In this document: piece by piece, positions 23,623 to 35,149 of the stretch
Position numbering within the stretch: position 1 is the first letter of the stretch
Layout: each line of letters starts with the position of its first letter
Assembly: GCF_907164915.1 (NCBI RefSeq)
Contig: NC_061862.1
Coordinates: 124,868,641 to 124,932,640 of the forward strand
DNA: 64,000 bases
From: Impatiens glandulifera
Lineage: Eukaryota > Streptophyta > Magnoliopsida > Ericales > Balsaminaceae
Direction: 5' to 3'
Notes under the pieces: generated by a model
What the model saw: only the letters and a program-made list of their open reading frames with translations
The model's database searches: none
What the model was told of the DNA's origin: nothing
Position numbers and translations under genes: made by a program

Positions 23623-24185
23623 TTGACTTTCTAGAGAAGTTTCTACTTCCACCAACTCCCAGAAGAGTTTGAAATAGTCTGATTCATCATTTGCTCTTGG
23701 GTGCCCTCGATACTAGGTGGGACATCGTTTTCTTTTTCCTGTGGCAGGTTTATGACCCCCACATAATTTTAAGAAAAAGAAAGAATTTCATCATCCTCTT
23801 CTGACATATCATCACTTAAGTATTCTTTGGGGTAATATTACCCGGAGGACCTTCGTACAGAACGTCACTGCAAAATAGATTCATTTAGAAGATAACTACT
23901 TTCATATTTCAAATTTCGAAAAGCATGCTAAGTAACTTACCTTTCATTCAAGTCTTCAGAAAACACAAAATCGGCCAATCTCTGTTCCTTGTTGGTTATT
24001 TTTTGGTCCAACTTCTCCGCAACCTCTTTCATGTAAGGGGATTGAAGGTGCACTGGAATTTTTGTAATCTTCCTCTTAGGATAGTCTCTAATGTTGACGC
24101 GTCCCCCCATCATTTTCATCTTCATCTTCAGAAGATTCATCAGCTTTAGAAGCTTCGAAAGCTTTTATTTCCTAACCCTCTTCAT

Positions 24186-24500
24186 TCCCTTCACCCATAT
24201 CATTTGGTTCAACAGGGGGTGACTGAGCTTTGTTTTCCTCACCCTCTTCCTTCCGTTCACCCTTATCATTTGGTTCAACAGAGGGAGATTGAATATCTTC
24301 ATTGTGCAAAACTGCATCCTCTAGATCATTCGGTTGAACAGGGAGTGATTGATTATCTTCATTGTGCAGAACTGCACCCTCAAGATCATTCAGTTGAACA
24401 GGGAGTGATTGATTATCTTCATTGTGCTCAACTAAATCCTCAAAATTATTCGGTTCAATACGAGATGATGGATTATCTTGATTGTCCTCAACTGTATTCT
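24186..24500 (-). repeat. 60-bp coding tandem repeat in the accessory gene
   Basis: Five in-frame copies of a 20-residue acidic unit (core LHNEDNQSLPVQPNDLE). Copies 2-4 are the most alike. The period keeps the reading frame, so the expansion occurred while the gene was coding or was tolerated by it. Confidence 0.8.
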
Positions 24501-25859
24501 CACAAGGGTATTCAACCAGGGGACTATTGATTTTCAAGCCCGCACTCTCTAAAGTGTCCCCAAGTGCCTCACTTGGAGGATCTTCCCTACTTACACGAAC
24601 CTCAGCATCATTCACCTTCAAGTTTTTCATGAACCCTTCAGAATCTCTTAGGTTCAGGAAACCAGCCTAAAAAAAGGCTTCGGATCGATGTTGCGTTTCT
24701 CCAACTCTCCTGATAGGTAATTAAGCTGTTGGGCTGTATCTTTAAAAGTTTGCAAGATTTTGAATGTTAACATCTGTAGATTATGAAAAACATATTTTAT
24801 TAGTCTCGAAAACAAGAAAGTATAGACAAATGTGAGTCAATTTCTTGTTTCAACATACCTCATCATCGTCTTCATTAACTCCAATAAATTAACTGAAATC
24901 TCAGGTTCTTTATCTATTAGGCACGCCCTTGCCCTGCCCAGCCCAAAACCCCCTGCACGAGCTTCTAAAGTGGTAAACTCTAACAATGTGACGTCATCCC
25001 AGCAAGAGATGAATGAAAATTTCCTTTCATAAGGCTGACGTACACCTTCCACAAAAACACCATCTATGTAGCAAATCTGAAGTAAAGGAATGGGAAACAT
25101 GTTAGTAAATATTTGATACATGTAAATCATATACAAGAGAGGAATTATTTACCAATAAAAGGGTTAGAGGTCCATCAAAATATGGATTTTTATCTTTACT
25201 TTCTTTTTCTTTCCAACTTCAAACACTTTCAACCAATCGTTGTAGTGTGAAGTGACACCAGTTCAGCTCCTTTATGTTATCAACATCCATTAAGGATTTG
25301 AGATATATAATACGTTTGAATACATGTTTACCTGGCTCGTGAATTTTGAACTGAACATAAAAAACTTGAGACAACAAAGACAACAAAGTCAATTTTGAAA
25401 TCGTTGTCTGCACTTGTGTTACTTAATATCTTGGGTATCATAGAAAGCATTTTAGGAGCTGAATTTGACTCTTCCCTGGTCCATCTGGTCTTCCAATCCC
25501 TCAAGAAATTAAAAAAATCAGGGTCCTTAGTCTTGTCCCCTCCAACGGACTCAACTATGTTCATTGGCCCTCTCGGGAGGTTCAGCACGAGCTGGATGAG
25601 ATCTTCGTCGATAAGGATCTCTTCACCGTTGGCCAATACCAGAGAACTCTTATTCGGGTCAAAAGATCTAATTACGTGTCTCGAAAAATGCCCCGGGCAA
25701 GTGGAGACACCCAATGTTAGAAGAGAACCAACCCCGATTTACTTCACAGCTTCCTTCTGTTCTACGCTCAATTTAGAAATCATTTGATAAAGGCCATGAG
25801 GGGATGGTTTTGTTAGAAATACCACTTTTTTTTATGGTTTTGGTTTTTTTGGGAAGATG

Positions 25860-26060
25860 GTGGTAACTCTTCATCGATTGGTGTAGTAGATGTAGCAATA
25901 TCAGTGGTTTCTGGGGGTGGTGGTGGTAACTCTTCATCGACTGGTGTAGTAGATGTAGCAATAACATTGGTTTTTTTGGGGGGAGGTGGTGGTAAATTCT
26001 CATCAACATGTGTAGTACCTGCAGCAATATCAGTAGCTTCGACAACAACTGTAGAAACTA
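25860..26060 (-). repeat. 66-bp coding repeat, Pro-rich
   Basis: Three in-frame copies of a unit ATSTTPVDEELPPPPP plus a spacer. This makes the accessory protein Pro-rich next to its basic N-terminal stretch. Confidence 0.8.
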
Positions 26061-26559
26061 ATTCATCAGTCGATGACTTCGTATTCGTCTTCGTCTTCGT
26101 ATTTCTCTTCCTCTTCCTTTCATATTTAATCAAGTGAAACCTCGAAGTCATTATTTTCGGTGGGATAACATAAATCAGTATTCAACTAAATAAATGGAAT
26201 CAACGGATGTAAAATTAATAGAAAATATATAAACACAATAAGATTAACCTACCTCTCTGGTTTATTGCCGTGATTGACGTTGGATACAGGATTGGGGGCG
26301 GTTTCGTTTTCTTTTATGCTGTTACAAACTGACAAGATGACCTCTCGGGAGTCGAAGGTATCCACTTCCATGTTGTTGCCTTGGTTTTCTGACATTTTCA
26401 TAAGAAATCCTTGTAGAATAGAAGAAAACTCTAGGGTTTCAACGTTGAATATTTGATGATCGCTGGGAGATAGAGAGAGAAGAATATGAACAGTTGCTTA
26501 TGAAAATGAAGAGTGGGATTGTAGCGGGAATTATATGTTTCAATCCTCCAAAAATAAGT

Positions 26560-27943
26560 TATTGAAGCGAAGAATTCTTCGCTCTAAATCGTCTTCTCGT
26601 AAATAAAATTTTCATACAAAATTTTAATTATAAAAATAAGTAATTGAAGCGAAGAAATATTCGCTCTAAAACGTATCCTCGTAAAAAAAATTCATAAAGA
26701 ATTTTAAATATAAAAATAAGTAATTGAAGCGAAGATTTCTTCGCTGCATGTAATTTCCCTCAGTAAGTGTACTTACATGATAGGTAAACTGTCTTCTCAC
26801 GGGTAGGTTGGGGGTTTTACATGAACGTCAGGTTAAAAATAATTGAAGCGAAGATTTATTCGTTTTAAACCGTCTCCTCGTAAATTAAAAATTGAAATTT
26901 TTTTAAATATAAAAATATGTAATTTAAGCGAAGATTTCTTCGCTCCTAAGCGTCTCCTCTTAAATAAAAATTACAAAAAAAAATTCAAAACTAAAATGAA
27001 GTAATTGAAGCGAAGATTTATTCTCTGCATATTATTTTTAATAAATTTAATTAATATTAAATAATCCAAAGCGTATTCTCGTAAAAAAAATTTCATAAAA
27101 AAATTAAAAATTAAAAACAAGTAATTTGAGCGAAGATTTCTTCGCTGAATGTCATTTCCAATAAATTTATTTAATATTTAATAAACAGAAGTATTAAATT
27201 CTTGTTAATTTTGGTATTCACATGCATGAGTCAGTGTACTTAAATGATAGGTAAACTGTCTTCTCACGGGTGGGTTGGAGGTTTTACATGAACGTCAGGT
27301 TAAAAATAATTGAAGCTAAAAATAATTGAAGCGAAGAATGAATCGCTTTAAAGGGTCTCCTTAAAAATTTGCTAATTTTTTAAATATAAAAATAAGTAAT
27401 TGAAGAGAAGATTTCTTCGCTCCTGAGCGTCTCCTCGTAAATAAAAATTTCATAAAAAAATTATATTCAGAATAATTAATAAAGCGAAGATTTCGTTGCT
27501 TTAAACCGTCTCCCCGTAAATAAAAATTTCAAAAAAAAATTAAAAATAAGAATGAAGTAATTGAAGCGAAGATTTCTTCGCTGAATGTCATTTCCAACAA
27601 ATTTATTTAATATTTAATAAATGGAAATATTATATTCATGTTAATTTTGGTATTTACATACCTGAGTAAGTGTATTTTCATTATAAGTAAACGGTCTTCT
27701 CATGGGTGGGTTGGGGGGTTTACATGAAGGTTAGGGCTCCTAGGCGGGGAAAGCTTCGCTCCTTTCGCTTCTTACCCTTTCTTCTCACATGGCTCTTGGA
27801 GAGAAGTTAGCTTCGCTGGAGCATATGAATATTATATTAATTATGTACGTTAACTGGACATTCCGTTAACGACGTTTGGGGTGAACCCGGAATCAAACCC
27901 GGATTCCGGATTCTCCCTCCCCCTCTCCAACCCAGTTTTATTT
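26560..27943. repeat. MULE-1 right TIR and subterminal repeats
   Basis: Inverted counterpart of 17221-18400. The outer part (27400-27943) is the TIR, with repeated GAAGCGAAGATTTCTTCGCT palindromic modules inward to 26560. It also contains two inverted copies of the CTTCTCACGGGTGGGTTGG block. It lies directly upstream of the minus-strand accessory gene and probably supplied its promoter. Confidence 0.85.
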
Positions 27944-27955
27944 ATTAATATAATA

Positions 27956-29059
27956 ATAAAGCTGCAATTTGATTGGTCCGCAACAGGAGAACACGGGAAT
28001 CCGTAGCAGAAGATCCGAATTGCAAATAACCAATATAAAAAATAAATAAATAAACAAGACCTTAGATTTCTTCAAACTCTTTCTATGCCTCCATTGGTTA
28101 GAGATTTTTAATTAACCTATTCAAAATATTTTTTTTATATCAATTATCTTATTATTAACCGCATCATTTAAATAATTTTCCAAAATACTATCATATATTT
28201 TTAATTTTTTAATTTATTTTTATATAATAAATATTCTAATAATAAATTATCATTAAAAATATTCTTTAATTATATTTATTTTTTATTTGACTTAGCTTAT
28301 TTTATATTTTATTATATTTATTATTTGAAAATATACAATTAGTTTATTTAGTATTGATATATATTATATTAAAATAAATAAATTTATATTTATTAAATAA
28401 ACTCAAAATCAAACAAGGTCTTATAATAAGTCATAGATAAATCATTTTAATTATTAAAATTACTTTAATTTCTATAAAAGTTAATTACTTTTTTTTAGTT
28501 ATATACATATTTTTATTTATTATCTCCAAACAATTTTGTTAGTATGTTGACATTAACTTTTTTTTTTTTTTTATAAATTATTAGTAAGTTATTTAGTTTT
28601 TTTTTATAATACGAAAACATACTATACAAAAATTATAAAAATAATAAATTTGTATGGTAATTTCATTTAAATGTATTCATGATACTAAATTCAATATAGA
28701 GTCGTAATTATTGGACTCAGTTCTTCTTTATTTCTTTTGTCTAACAAAATTAGTGAAAATTTATTTTATCATATTTATCCGAATAACATTATGCAATCAT
28801 GCAATTCTGCATTAATACTATTTAATTGTTTTTCAATTGAAAATTCACGAAAACCCGAATAAAATATTATAAGCCATTTATTTTTCCAAATTCCAAAAGT
28901 CCTCCCAATTAGAGATTGGTGAACGAGTGTTGTTTATTAAACGTCTCTTGTGTTATAGGGTTGTTCTTGTGATAAAAATTGATGCATGTGATATGTGGTA
29001 TAACGATATGGTGTCATGTAACCAATCATATTTTTATAATCTATATCAACTATATAATA
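27956..29059. other. Intergenic, A+T-rich
   Basis: No gene or delimited element recognised. Confidence 0.5.
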
Positions 29060-29348
29060 TTTACTTACAAAAATAGTACATAGGTTTTGTTGCATATTTT
29101 ATTTGACAATCAAAATAATGAAGTGAATAACATACTTGGTATTGAATGCGGAAAATCATACAATGGATTGTCCTGAGTTTTTTCAATGACCAATGAATCG
29201 TGCATACACCCTTAAGCATAAATATTATATTGCGGTGACACACTATTATGACATTGGTAGTTGTATAATTAGTTTGAACACGTCAATTTAGTGTCTCGTT
29301 TGCCTTAGAATGTATTTTTATATGAGTGCCATCAATAACATCAATACA
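29060..29348 (-). pseudogene. PIF/Harbinger transposase (DDE_4) fragment
   Basis: On the minus strand, 29348 downwards reads CIDVIDGTHI, the signature around the first catalytic Asp of plant Harbinger (ALP1-like) nucleases (C-I-G-A-I-D-G-T-H-I type). A stop follows 11 residues later. After it the frame continues NVIIVCHRNIIFMLKGVCTIHW, comparable to the second block (NVLAVCD..F..V..GW.GSAHD) but with the second catalytic Asp lost. Terminal repeats are not recognised. Only this core fragment can be supported. Confidence 0.6.
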
Positions 29349-30899
29349 ATTATATTAAATATAATTATTAAACAATATATTATTAATAATATATAAAACA
29401 AATAAACTAATATCGTTAAACGCGAAAAATGACAAATTATATACCTTAAATATTTTTTGTAGGTTAGTTATAGTGAACTTGATAGGTACTTGTGTTTATT
29501 AATTTGTTGCATCTCATTCGTGTATAATTGTATTAACAATTTTAACACATTTATCATTGTAGACATTGTATGACAAAAAAATGGTCACTACTACCATGCT
29601 TCACCATGGAAAAAATGTATCAAGTAATTAACATATTCTTTTAAAATGAAATTTCACGTTCAACAACTAAATTATAATGTGTTACACAACAAATTTACAC
29701 AACAAATTATCAGTAGTCTAACATATTCAAAATTCATTCTTATATCTCGAAAACACAAATTATCATTATTGATTAAAAATTGTAGAATTTTAACACCATG
29801 AGTAGAATGATCTTTAGGAAAACGCTGATCTTGTTCACACGATAAATAGTAATCTCCCAGAACAAATTAACCAGCATTCCACATTCTGAAAAATTCCCAA
29901 TAAACAATTAATAATATGTCATAGGCACATGATGATCAATAGTTGTTGGGTTTAGTATAGTGGTGCTTAAAACATATTAATATTAATATAAATCATGACA
30001 AACAAACAATTTATTTTTTTAATTTTAATTTTTGAAGTTTTTTTAAGAATTTGAAATAATATTTAACAAAAATAGTAGTCTTTAGTGAGAAAATATGAGA
30101 CTCAAAGAAGGGACGGTGACAAAAATAAGTTTCAAATGAGAGTATAGTCATCATATATGAATACTTTTAAGTTTAAAATACAATAACATAACCATCACAA
30201 AAACAAATACGAGATTTTCGTTTACAAACACACAAAAATAATTCATTACATCATTTTAGCATAAGTATAATACAAAAATACTAAGTCATAATTTCAGGTT
30301 TTAAAAAACTAAATTAAAAATAGCATACTCAATGTTCGGATGGTAGAAAGTTTAAGTCATCGATTCCCTCTAGGACGAAAGTTGATCAACAAGTTCTATC
30401 GCTCTTCGTTATTTTGAAGTTCTAAAAAAAATCCATAAGGTTTGAATTCACTACAAGAATATAAGATATGTGATTAAAATATTCGGATCCCCGTATAATG
30501 CACATTTCTTTAACACAAATATCTAAACATATTTGTATTGGTGTATGTGACACAATCGTAGACGAGGACAATGAATCAGAATCCGAAGGACGATACTGTG
30601 AAGATTATTGCATTTGTTAACTTATATCCTTGAAATTTGTAAAAACTTTCTCGATTCTCTTCAATGGAGAATCTTTTTTAGTTCTCTTAGTATTTCTTGA
30701 TGAAATCTTTGGTCTCTTTGGTCACTTGACATCGTGTTAGATTATGTTGTTTTAGTTCAAATCCAGTATTACAGGTCAATAAATTCATTTTTTAGTGACT
30801 TATCGAAGTCACCTAATCCCTCTCCATTGATATGTGTAAATGTAAGAGGCTAAGAAGGAGTGCGAATATATTCACATGTTGCACGGTCATTAAAGAAAA
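29349..30899. other. Intergenic; probable decayed Harbinger upstream region
   Basis: The minus strand may hold more of the transposase N-terminus between 29450 and 29900, but stops and frameshifts prevent a firm call. 30090-30899 shows nothing recognisable apart from a CACTACAAG string at about 30449. Confidence 0.35.
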
Positions 30900-31483
30900 T
30901 TAGGAAAATTTTCGTGCGATGCACACGATAAGGATAAAAACAAAATAAATTAAAAAATTATAATAATATTTATTCGATGTTTAAAATTATTAAAATAAAA
31001 AATATAATGATTTCATTCCATATTTTATTCATTTCGATAAAACAACTTATTTTCTCACATGTTTCAATACATATTTTTTCCGAATGAATCTCTCATCTCG
31101 TGACTTTACACTTTCACTTTGTCAATCAAATATTTGATTCATATTTTTTAATAATTAGCAACGTGACCTCAAACTTTGCTCAATCAAATATTTGATTCAT
31201 ATTTTTTTAACCACTTTCAAATGATACCGGTCTATTATCTCTCAGCAAACCACATCTCAATCACACTTGGTTAAAGGTTGTACTTGTTTTGTTAGGTTGT
31301 AAGTTCGAAACCTACAAGTAGCATTTTTAATTTTATTTTTAACCGTTTTAAGTTTATGGGCGGGTCAACCCACAATCCGACCCAAGTATCCAATTACTCT
31401 CACATAAATATCCAAATTAACCACAGTTTTCGACTCGGCAATCCGGACACTTTAAAAAATAAGCATCATTATATATATATAGA
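30900..31483 (-). mobile_element. Non-autonomous Helitron, copy C (584 bp)
   Basis: A single-unit member of the same family as 11252-11835. On the minus strand it starts TCTATATATATATAATGATG preceded by A, and ends with a CGTGTGCATCGCACG hairpin, eight bases, then CTAA followed by T. Both edges therefore fit insertion between A and T. It has the same length as copy A. The plus strand holds a B-box-like GTTCGAAAC near 31302. No coding capacity. Confidence 0.8.
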
Positions 31484-32726
31484 TACACTCCAAAAAGACA
31501 CAATTTGGAATTGACTTTTCTTTTAATTCATACAAGTCTTTTTTTGTTTTCATAGAGAGAAATCAATAATTAAATATGTGTTCAGTATGATGAAATTATT
31601 CACATAAATATAGTCCCACCAAGTATCGCTCGTATTTATCATATTTCGTATTGGATCCCATCCTAAATCAGTTTGGAGTTTAGCCCAACGTAATTCAAAC
31701 CAGATATTTTTTCTTGTGCGTAAATGAATTTTGAATTATTCTTTCGTATGATACAATGTGCATTTGTGCCAAAATTTCTTAATTAATACATTATATGTGG
31801 AGTTTGCTGGTCATTACTAACCAACAATCATTTTTTTTTCTTTTTCCAAACATGGTAGTTCAAGAAAAAATGTTGTCTTCTTAGGAAATGAGTCACACCT
31901 TATTGGACTCAATTTGTTTATACCTGATGGTTTTCAAAGTGACATTATTCTAATACTGTGCACCTGAAAATCAGTTTGTACGTACTTTAGCTCTTTTTCA
32001 TAAGAGTTGTCACATGTTTTCCTCTTCGGGAAACTAGGAAAGAAAAATGATCTTTTGTTTTTTTTGTTATTTTAGAAATTTTTTCTAGTTCGGTGATTAA
32101 GTTACCTATGAAAAAAAGGTTTCGACATTGTGGTTCACACGCCTGTCTAGATGGACGGTCTCTACTACGAAATTATTAGTCTTTTTATAAAACACGATAA
32201 TTTTACACATTGTTTGTGAATTTTTTTCTTTCTAGAAATGTTTATAGAGGGAAAAATTATTTCTAACATATTTCTAAGGGTCATGTGCATTTTGTTCATA
32301 ATCATGCTATGTATGTTCCAATGGGCATAATTAAAAAAGGATAAAACATAATGTTAAAGTCGTACATATTCGTGAGGGCAAACTTTGACTAATATATGAA
32401 ATTATTCCAAAAATTAATGTGAGTGCTTAAATAGATCAGATTCAATATAAGAGTTATCTCATAATTTTCTTCATATATTTTGGAGTTGTGAATCAAATTA
32501 AGTGCACAAGAAGTTTAACAAAATAGAGAAAGTATCCCAAACGAGTCCTATAATCGAAATAATTTGCAAATTTGTTTAGAAAATATTTTAAACCATTTTC
32601 TATTTTTTTAGAATTTTAAAAATTCATTTGAGAATTCTAAAATAGAAAACGGATTAAATAACTAAGTAACAGAAACAAACAAGCCTTTAATTAGGCTTAA
32701 AGTTTAGACGTGGGCACACAGATGTT
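31484..32726. other. Intergenic, nothing recognised
   Basis: Moderately A+T-rich. No frame, repeat or RNA gene I can support. Confidence 0.5.
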
Positions 32727-32734
32727 CTCTCGAG
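32727..32734. repeat. MULE-2 target-site duplication, left
   Basis: CTCTCGAG immediately before the GGGAAATTTG terminus. The same 8 bp follows the right terminus at 39705-39712. Confidence 0.9.
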
Positions 32735-33080
32735 GGGAAATTTGATGAAATGGCCCTCATAACAGGGAAATTCCAAAAAAGGCCCGCGCCTCATAAAGTT
32801 GGCAAAAAGGGCCTTTTTGCCCTACGAAAAGTCTAAAATATCCCTCGCGCGCTTGATTTACCGCTCATTTACGAGAAATGTCATTCACGTGTTTCATCTA
32901 AAATGCGTGAGTTGATTAACGAGTTTTAGATGAAAATACGTGAATGGCACTTCTCGTTTTTCAATTTACGAGAAGTGTCATTCACGCATTTTCATCTAAA
33001 ACGCGTTAATCAACTCACGCATTTTAGATGAAACGCGTGAATGATACTTCTCGTCTTTCATCGTATATATAACTTTTTTC
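32735..33080. repeat. MULE-2 left TIR with two nested hairpins and TATA-like box
   Basis: Inside the TIR are two consecutive long palindromes: 32871-32957 (arms from ACGAGAAATGTCATTCACG to its complement) and 32968-33054. They are also inverted relatives of each other. CGTATATATAAC follows at about 33062-33073. The segment sits about 180 bp upstream of the BRCT gene's ATG and probably serves as its promoter. Confidence 0.85.
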
Positions 33081-33253
33081 TCCTAATTTTCTAAAAAATT
33101 ATTTCCGCCTCTCGCCTCTCGATGAGTCTACTCTCCAACCCCAAAAACCCCGTCCCTTCCTCCCGCTCCATTTGGCATGACACTCCGTTCGTTTAAGATC
33201 AGGAGCTACCACGACCGCCACCACAACCGAGTTGCTCCGTTTGTTCAACAAAA

Positions 33254-34332
33254 TGGTACGTACAATAAAATCCTAGTTAGGAAACCACAAACCTTAAACC
33301 CTACCCTAAACCCTACGTACACATAGTGTCGTTATGTTGAATTGAAATGTTCATATTTATGTTTTTTTACAAACCCTAGTTAAGATAATGTGATGAAATC
33401 GTTCGTATTTAATAACAAAACTCATTTTTTAATAATATGCAGGCAACAAACACTATGATGACCTTATGTCCCAATCAATTATCTTGTGAAGATAATGTAC
33501 TAATCTCTCTACTGACCATGTCCATATTATATAGTTTTGAATGTAATGACCATGATATTATTTTTGACGTAGTTGTTGATAGTGCAATTTTCTCGCACTT
33601 GTGGTGCAATGGTGTCTATGAAGTGGAGAGATGATGTTACTCATCTTATAGCTTACACTGATATTAATGGTGCATGCGGCCGAACTATAAAACTATTGAA
33701 GGCAATATTGAACGGGAGATGGGTCCTTACAATTGATTGTGAGTCTCTCTTAACACGATTTGTTTCATACATATGTTCTGTTAAATTAAAATTGTTTTTT
33801 TGCAGGGATAAAATCATCAATGAAAGCCAAAAACTATGTTGATGAGGAACCGTATGAGGTTAAGCAAGATAATATTGGGGCCCAAGGTGGTCATAGAGCT
33901 GGGAGACTTCGGAACAATGTAAGTTTGGTCTAATTCCTCCTCTGTGTACCTTCATTATCTTTCTTGATAACTGAAACTGTTTTGTTTGTTTTTCAACTTT
34001 CGAAACTGTTCGACAGTTACATTTTTATTTTTGTAGGAAATTTCTTCCCACCTTACAAACAGGATCAGATAGAGTTAATAATTGCTGGAGGAGATATCAC
34101 TAAATAAATGGATAATCTATTTGCTGAGCCAAGGGACGAAAAAACTATAATAGTATATTTGGAGATAGATAGCAGGAATCGACCAATGAAAAATGATTAT
34201 GATGTTTTTCCCGACAATTGGCTATTTGAGACAGTGGCTACTGTATCATCAATATTGGTTGAACATGTTGTTCCTCACACAAGATTGCTTGAATCTATTG
34301 CTGCTTGTAATTTGCAGCATATGCTTACTTAA
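33254..34332 (+). pseudogene. BRCA1/BARD1-type tandem BRCT gene carried by MULE-2
   Basis: Same gene plan as in MULE-1. Exon 1 is ATG (33254-33256) before GTACGTAC. Exon 2 starts at 33443 with GCAACAAACA. The BRCT-1 exon ends at 33738 (GAMVSMKWRDDVTHLIAYTD; NGACGRTIKLLKAILNGRW). The next exon is 33806-33918, with an intact CAG acceptor giving I-D-W-I-K, then YVDEEPYEV. The final exon runs from about 33998 to 34332 (KLFDSYIFIF, VVPHTRLLESIAACNLQHML). Lesions differ from MULE-1: the last acceptor is CAA instead of CAG, and a TAA lies at about 34105. Intron 1 contains AAACCCTA telo-box-like motifs. By eye about three quarters of BRCT-1 residues match the MULE-1 copy. Confidence 0.85.
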
Positions 34333-34606
34333 TTTCTCCTTGTTTAGAATTTTTTTAACAATACTGAATATTATGGTTTATCATCATTATTTATGTAATA
34401 CTGAATATTCTTCTATTTATGGTTTGTTGATTTATTACAATACGCCTTAGTTATTGTCATATGCGTTAGTGGATGTAATGGAGGGTTATTACATGTGTTG
34501 GGTAAATGATACAAATCATAAATAGAATAATACTGAATATTCTTCTATTTATGGTTTTTTAATTTATTACAATACGCCTTGTAATTTAGGTGAGTTAATC
34601 GATTTG

Positions 34607-34680
34607 ATGATACACCATACTACAACATAACTCACGTATGTTGTAATATGCGTGAGTTATGTTGTAGTATGGTGTATCAT
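34607..34680. repeat. Perfect 30-bp inverted repeat (14-bp loop)
   Basis: 34607-34636 and 34651-34680 are exact inverted complements. The structure lies between the BRCT gene's stop and the transposase promoter, so it could act as an RNA hairpin at the 3' end of the BRCT transcript. A similar CTCACG/CGTGAG theme recurs in the TIR hairpins. Confidence 0.9.
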
Positions 34681-34784
34681 AACTCATGCATATTAAGAAG
34701 AATCCAACACACGCATATTGTGTATCATCAACTCTCGCAGTTTACAACATAACTCACGAATAATAAACATATTACAATATTCGT

Positions 34785-34955
34785 GAGTTGATTAACGTGT
34801 TTAGATAAAACACGTGAATGGCACTTCTCGTTTTTCAATTTACGAGAAATATCATTCACACATTTTTATTTAAAACGCGTTAATCAACTCACGCATTTTA
34901 GATGAAATGTGTGAATGATACTTCTCGTCTTTCATCGTATATATAACTTTTTTTC
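34785..34955 (+). promoter_or_regulatory. Internal copy of TIR promoter region upstream of the transposase
   Basis: Near-copy of the inner part of the left TIR (second hairpin and flank, through TTTCATCGTATATATAACTT). It lies about 200 bp before the transposase ATG at 35150. Together with the left and right TIRs, it gives each of the three genes the same upstream module. TATA-like box at about 34938-34946. Confidence 0.75.
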
Positions 34956-35149
34956 CCTAATTTAAAACAAAACCCCGATTCACGATTCACGAATTTCCTT
35001 TTCTCTCACTTTCCCCACCCCACCTCGACTCGACTCTCAAACCCTACTCCCCTGAAGACCACGACCACGACCACGAGCAGCAGCTGACGACGACGACGAC
35101 CACGACCTCTCCATTTGAATTCGTGACCCACTACTCTTCGTTCTCAAAA

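Larger units (their letters stand above)
23640..26401 (-). pseudogene. MULE-1 convergent accessory gene (plant Ulp1-associated N-terminal family), broken
   Basis: Multi-exon minus-strand gene. Exon 1 (26401-26253) reads MKMSENQGNNMEVDTF and ends at a GTAGGT donor. A Lys-rich then Pro-rich exon follows (26151-25813), and a run of A near 25825 breaks the frame. 25800-25330 reads LSVEQKEAVK, stop, then STCPGHFSRHVIRSFDP and LIQLVLNLPRGP, a pattern I associate with the N-terminal part of plant transposon Ulp1-like proteins. ELNWCHFTLQRLV (about 25270) and RKFSFISCWDDVTL..GGFGLGRA (about 24990) continue it. 24630-24172 is an acidic region built on a 20-residue repeat (NDLEDAVLHNEDNQSLPVQP). No C48 cysteine-protease triad is visible. 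Function unknown. Confidence 0.6.
17221..27943. mobile_element. MULE-1: 10.7-kb Mutator-like element with BRCT cargo
   Basis: Long terminal inverted repeats bound the element: GGGTTGGAG and some 550 bp beyond on the left match the right end in inverted order at about 90% by eye. A 12-bp direct repeat ATTAATATAATA lies just outside (17209-17220 and 27944-27955). It could be the target duplication, but it is low-complexity and longer than the usual 8-11 bp, so the exact edge is uncertain by about 10 bp. Inside, in order: BRCT gene (+), FAR1-type transposase (+), cox3 fragment (+), convergent Ulp1-associated gene (-). All genes carry inactivating lesions. Confidence 0.9.

Noticed and set aside
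23640..26401. Ulp1 (C48) cysteine protease call for the MULE-1 minus-strand gene
   Set aside because: Only N-terminal family features are seen; no His-Asp-Cys protease core could be found on this strand.
17209..27955. ATTAATATAATA as certain target duplication of MULE-1
   Set aside because: It is low-complexity, 12 bp instead of 8-11, and nearly the same string occurs again inside the TIR (about 17319), so it is only offered as a candidate.
30449..30470. CACTACAAG string as a CACTA terminus
   Set aside because: No subterminal repeats follow and no partner end is present, unlike at 8859.
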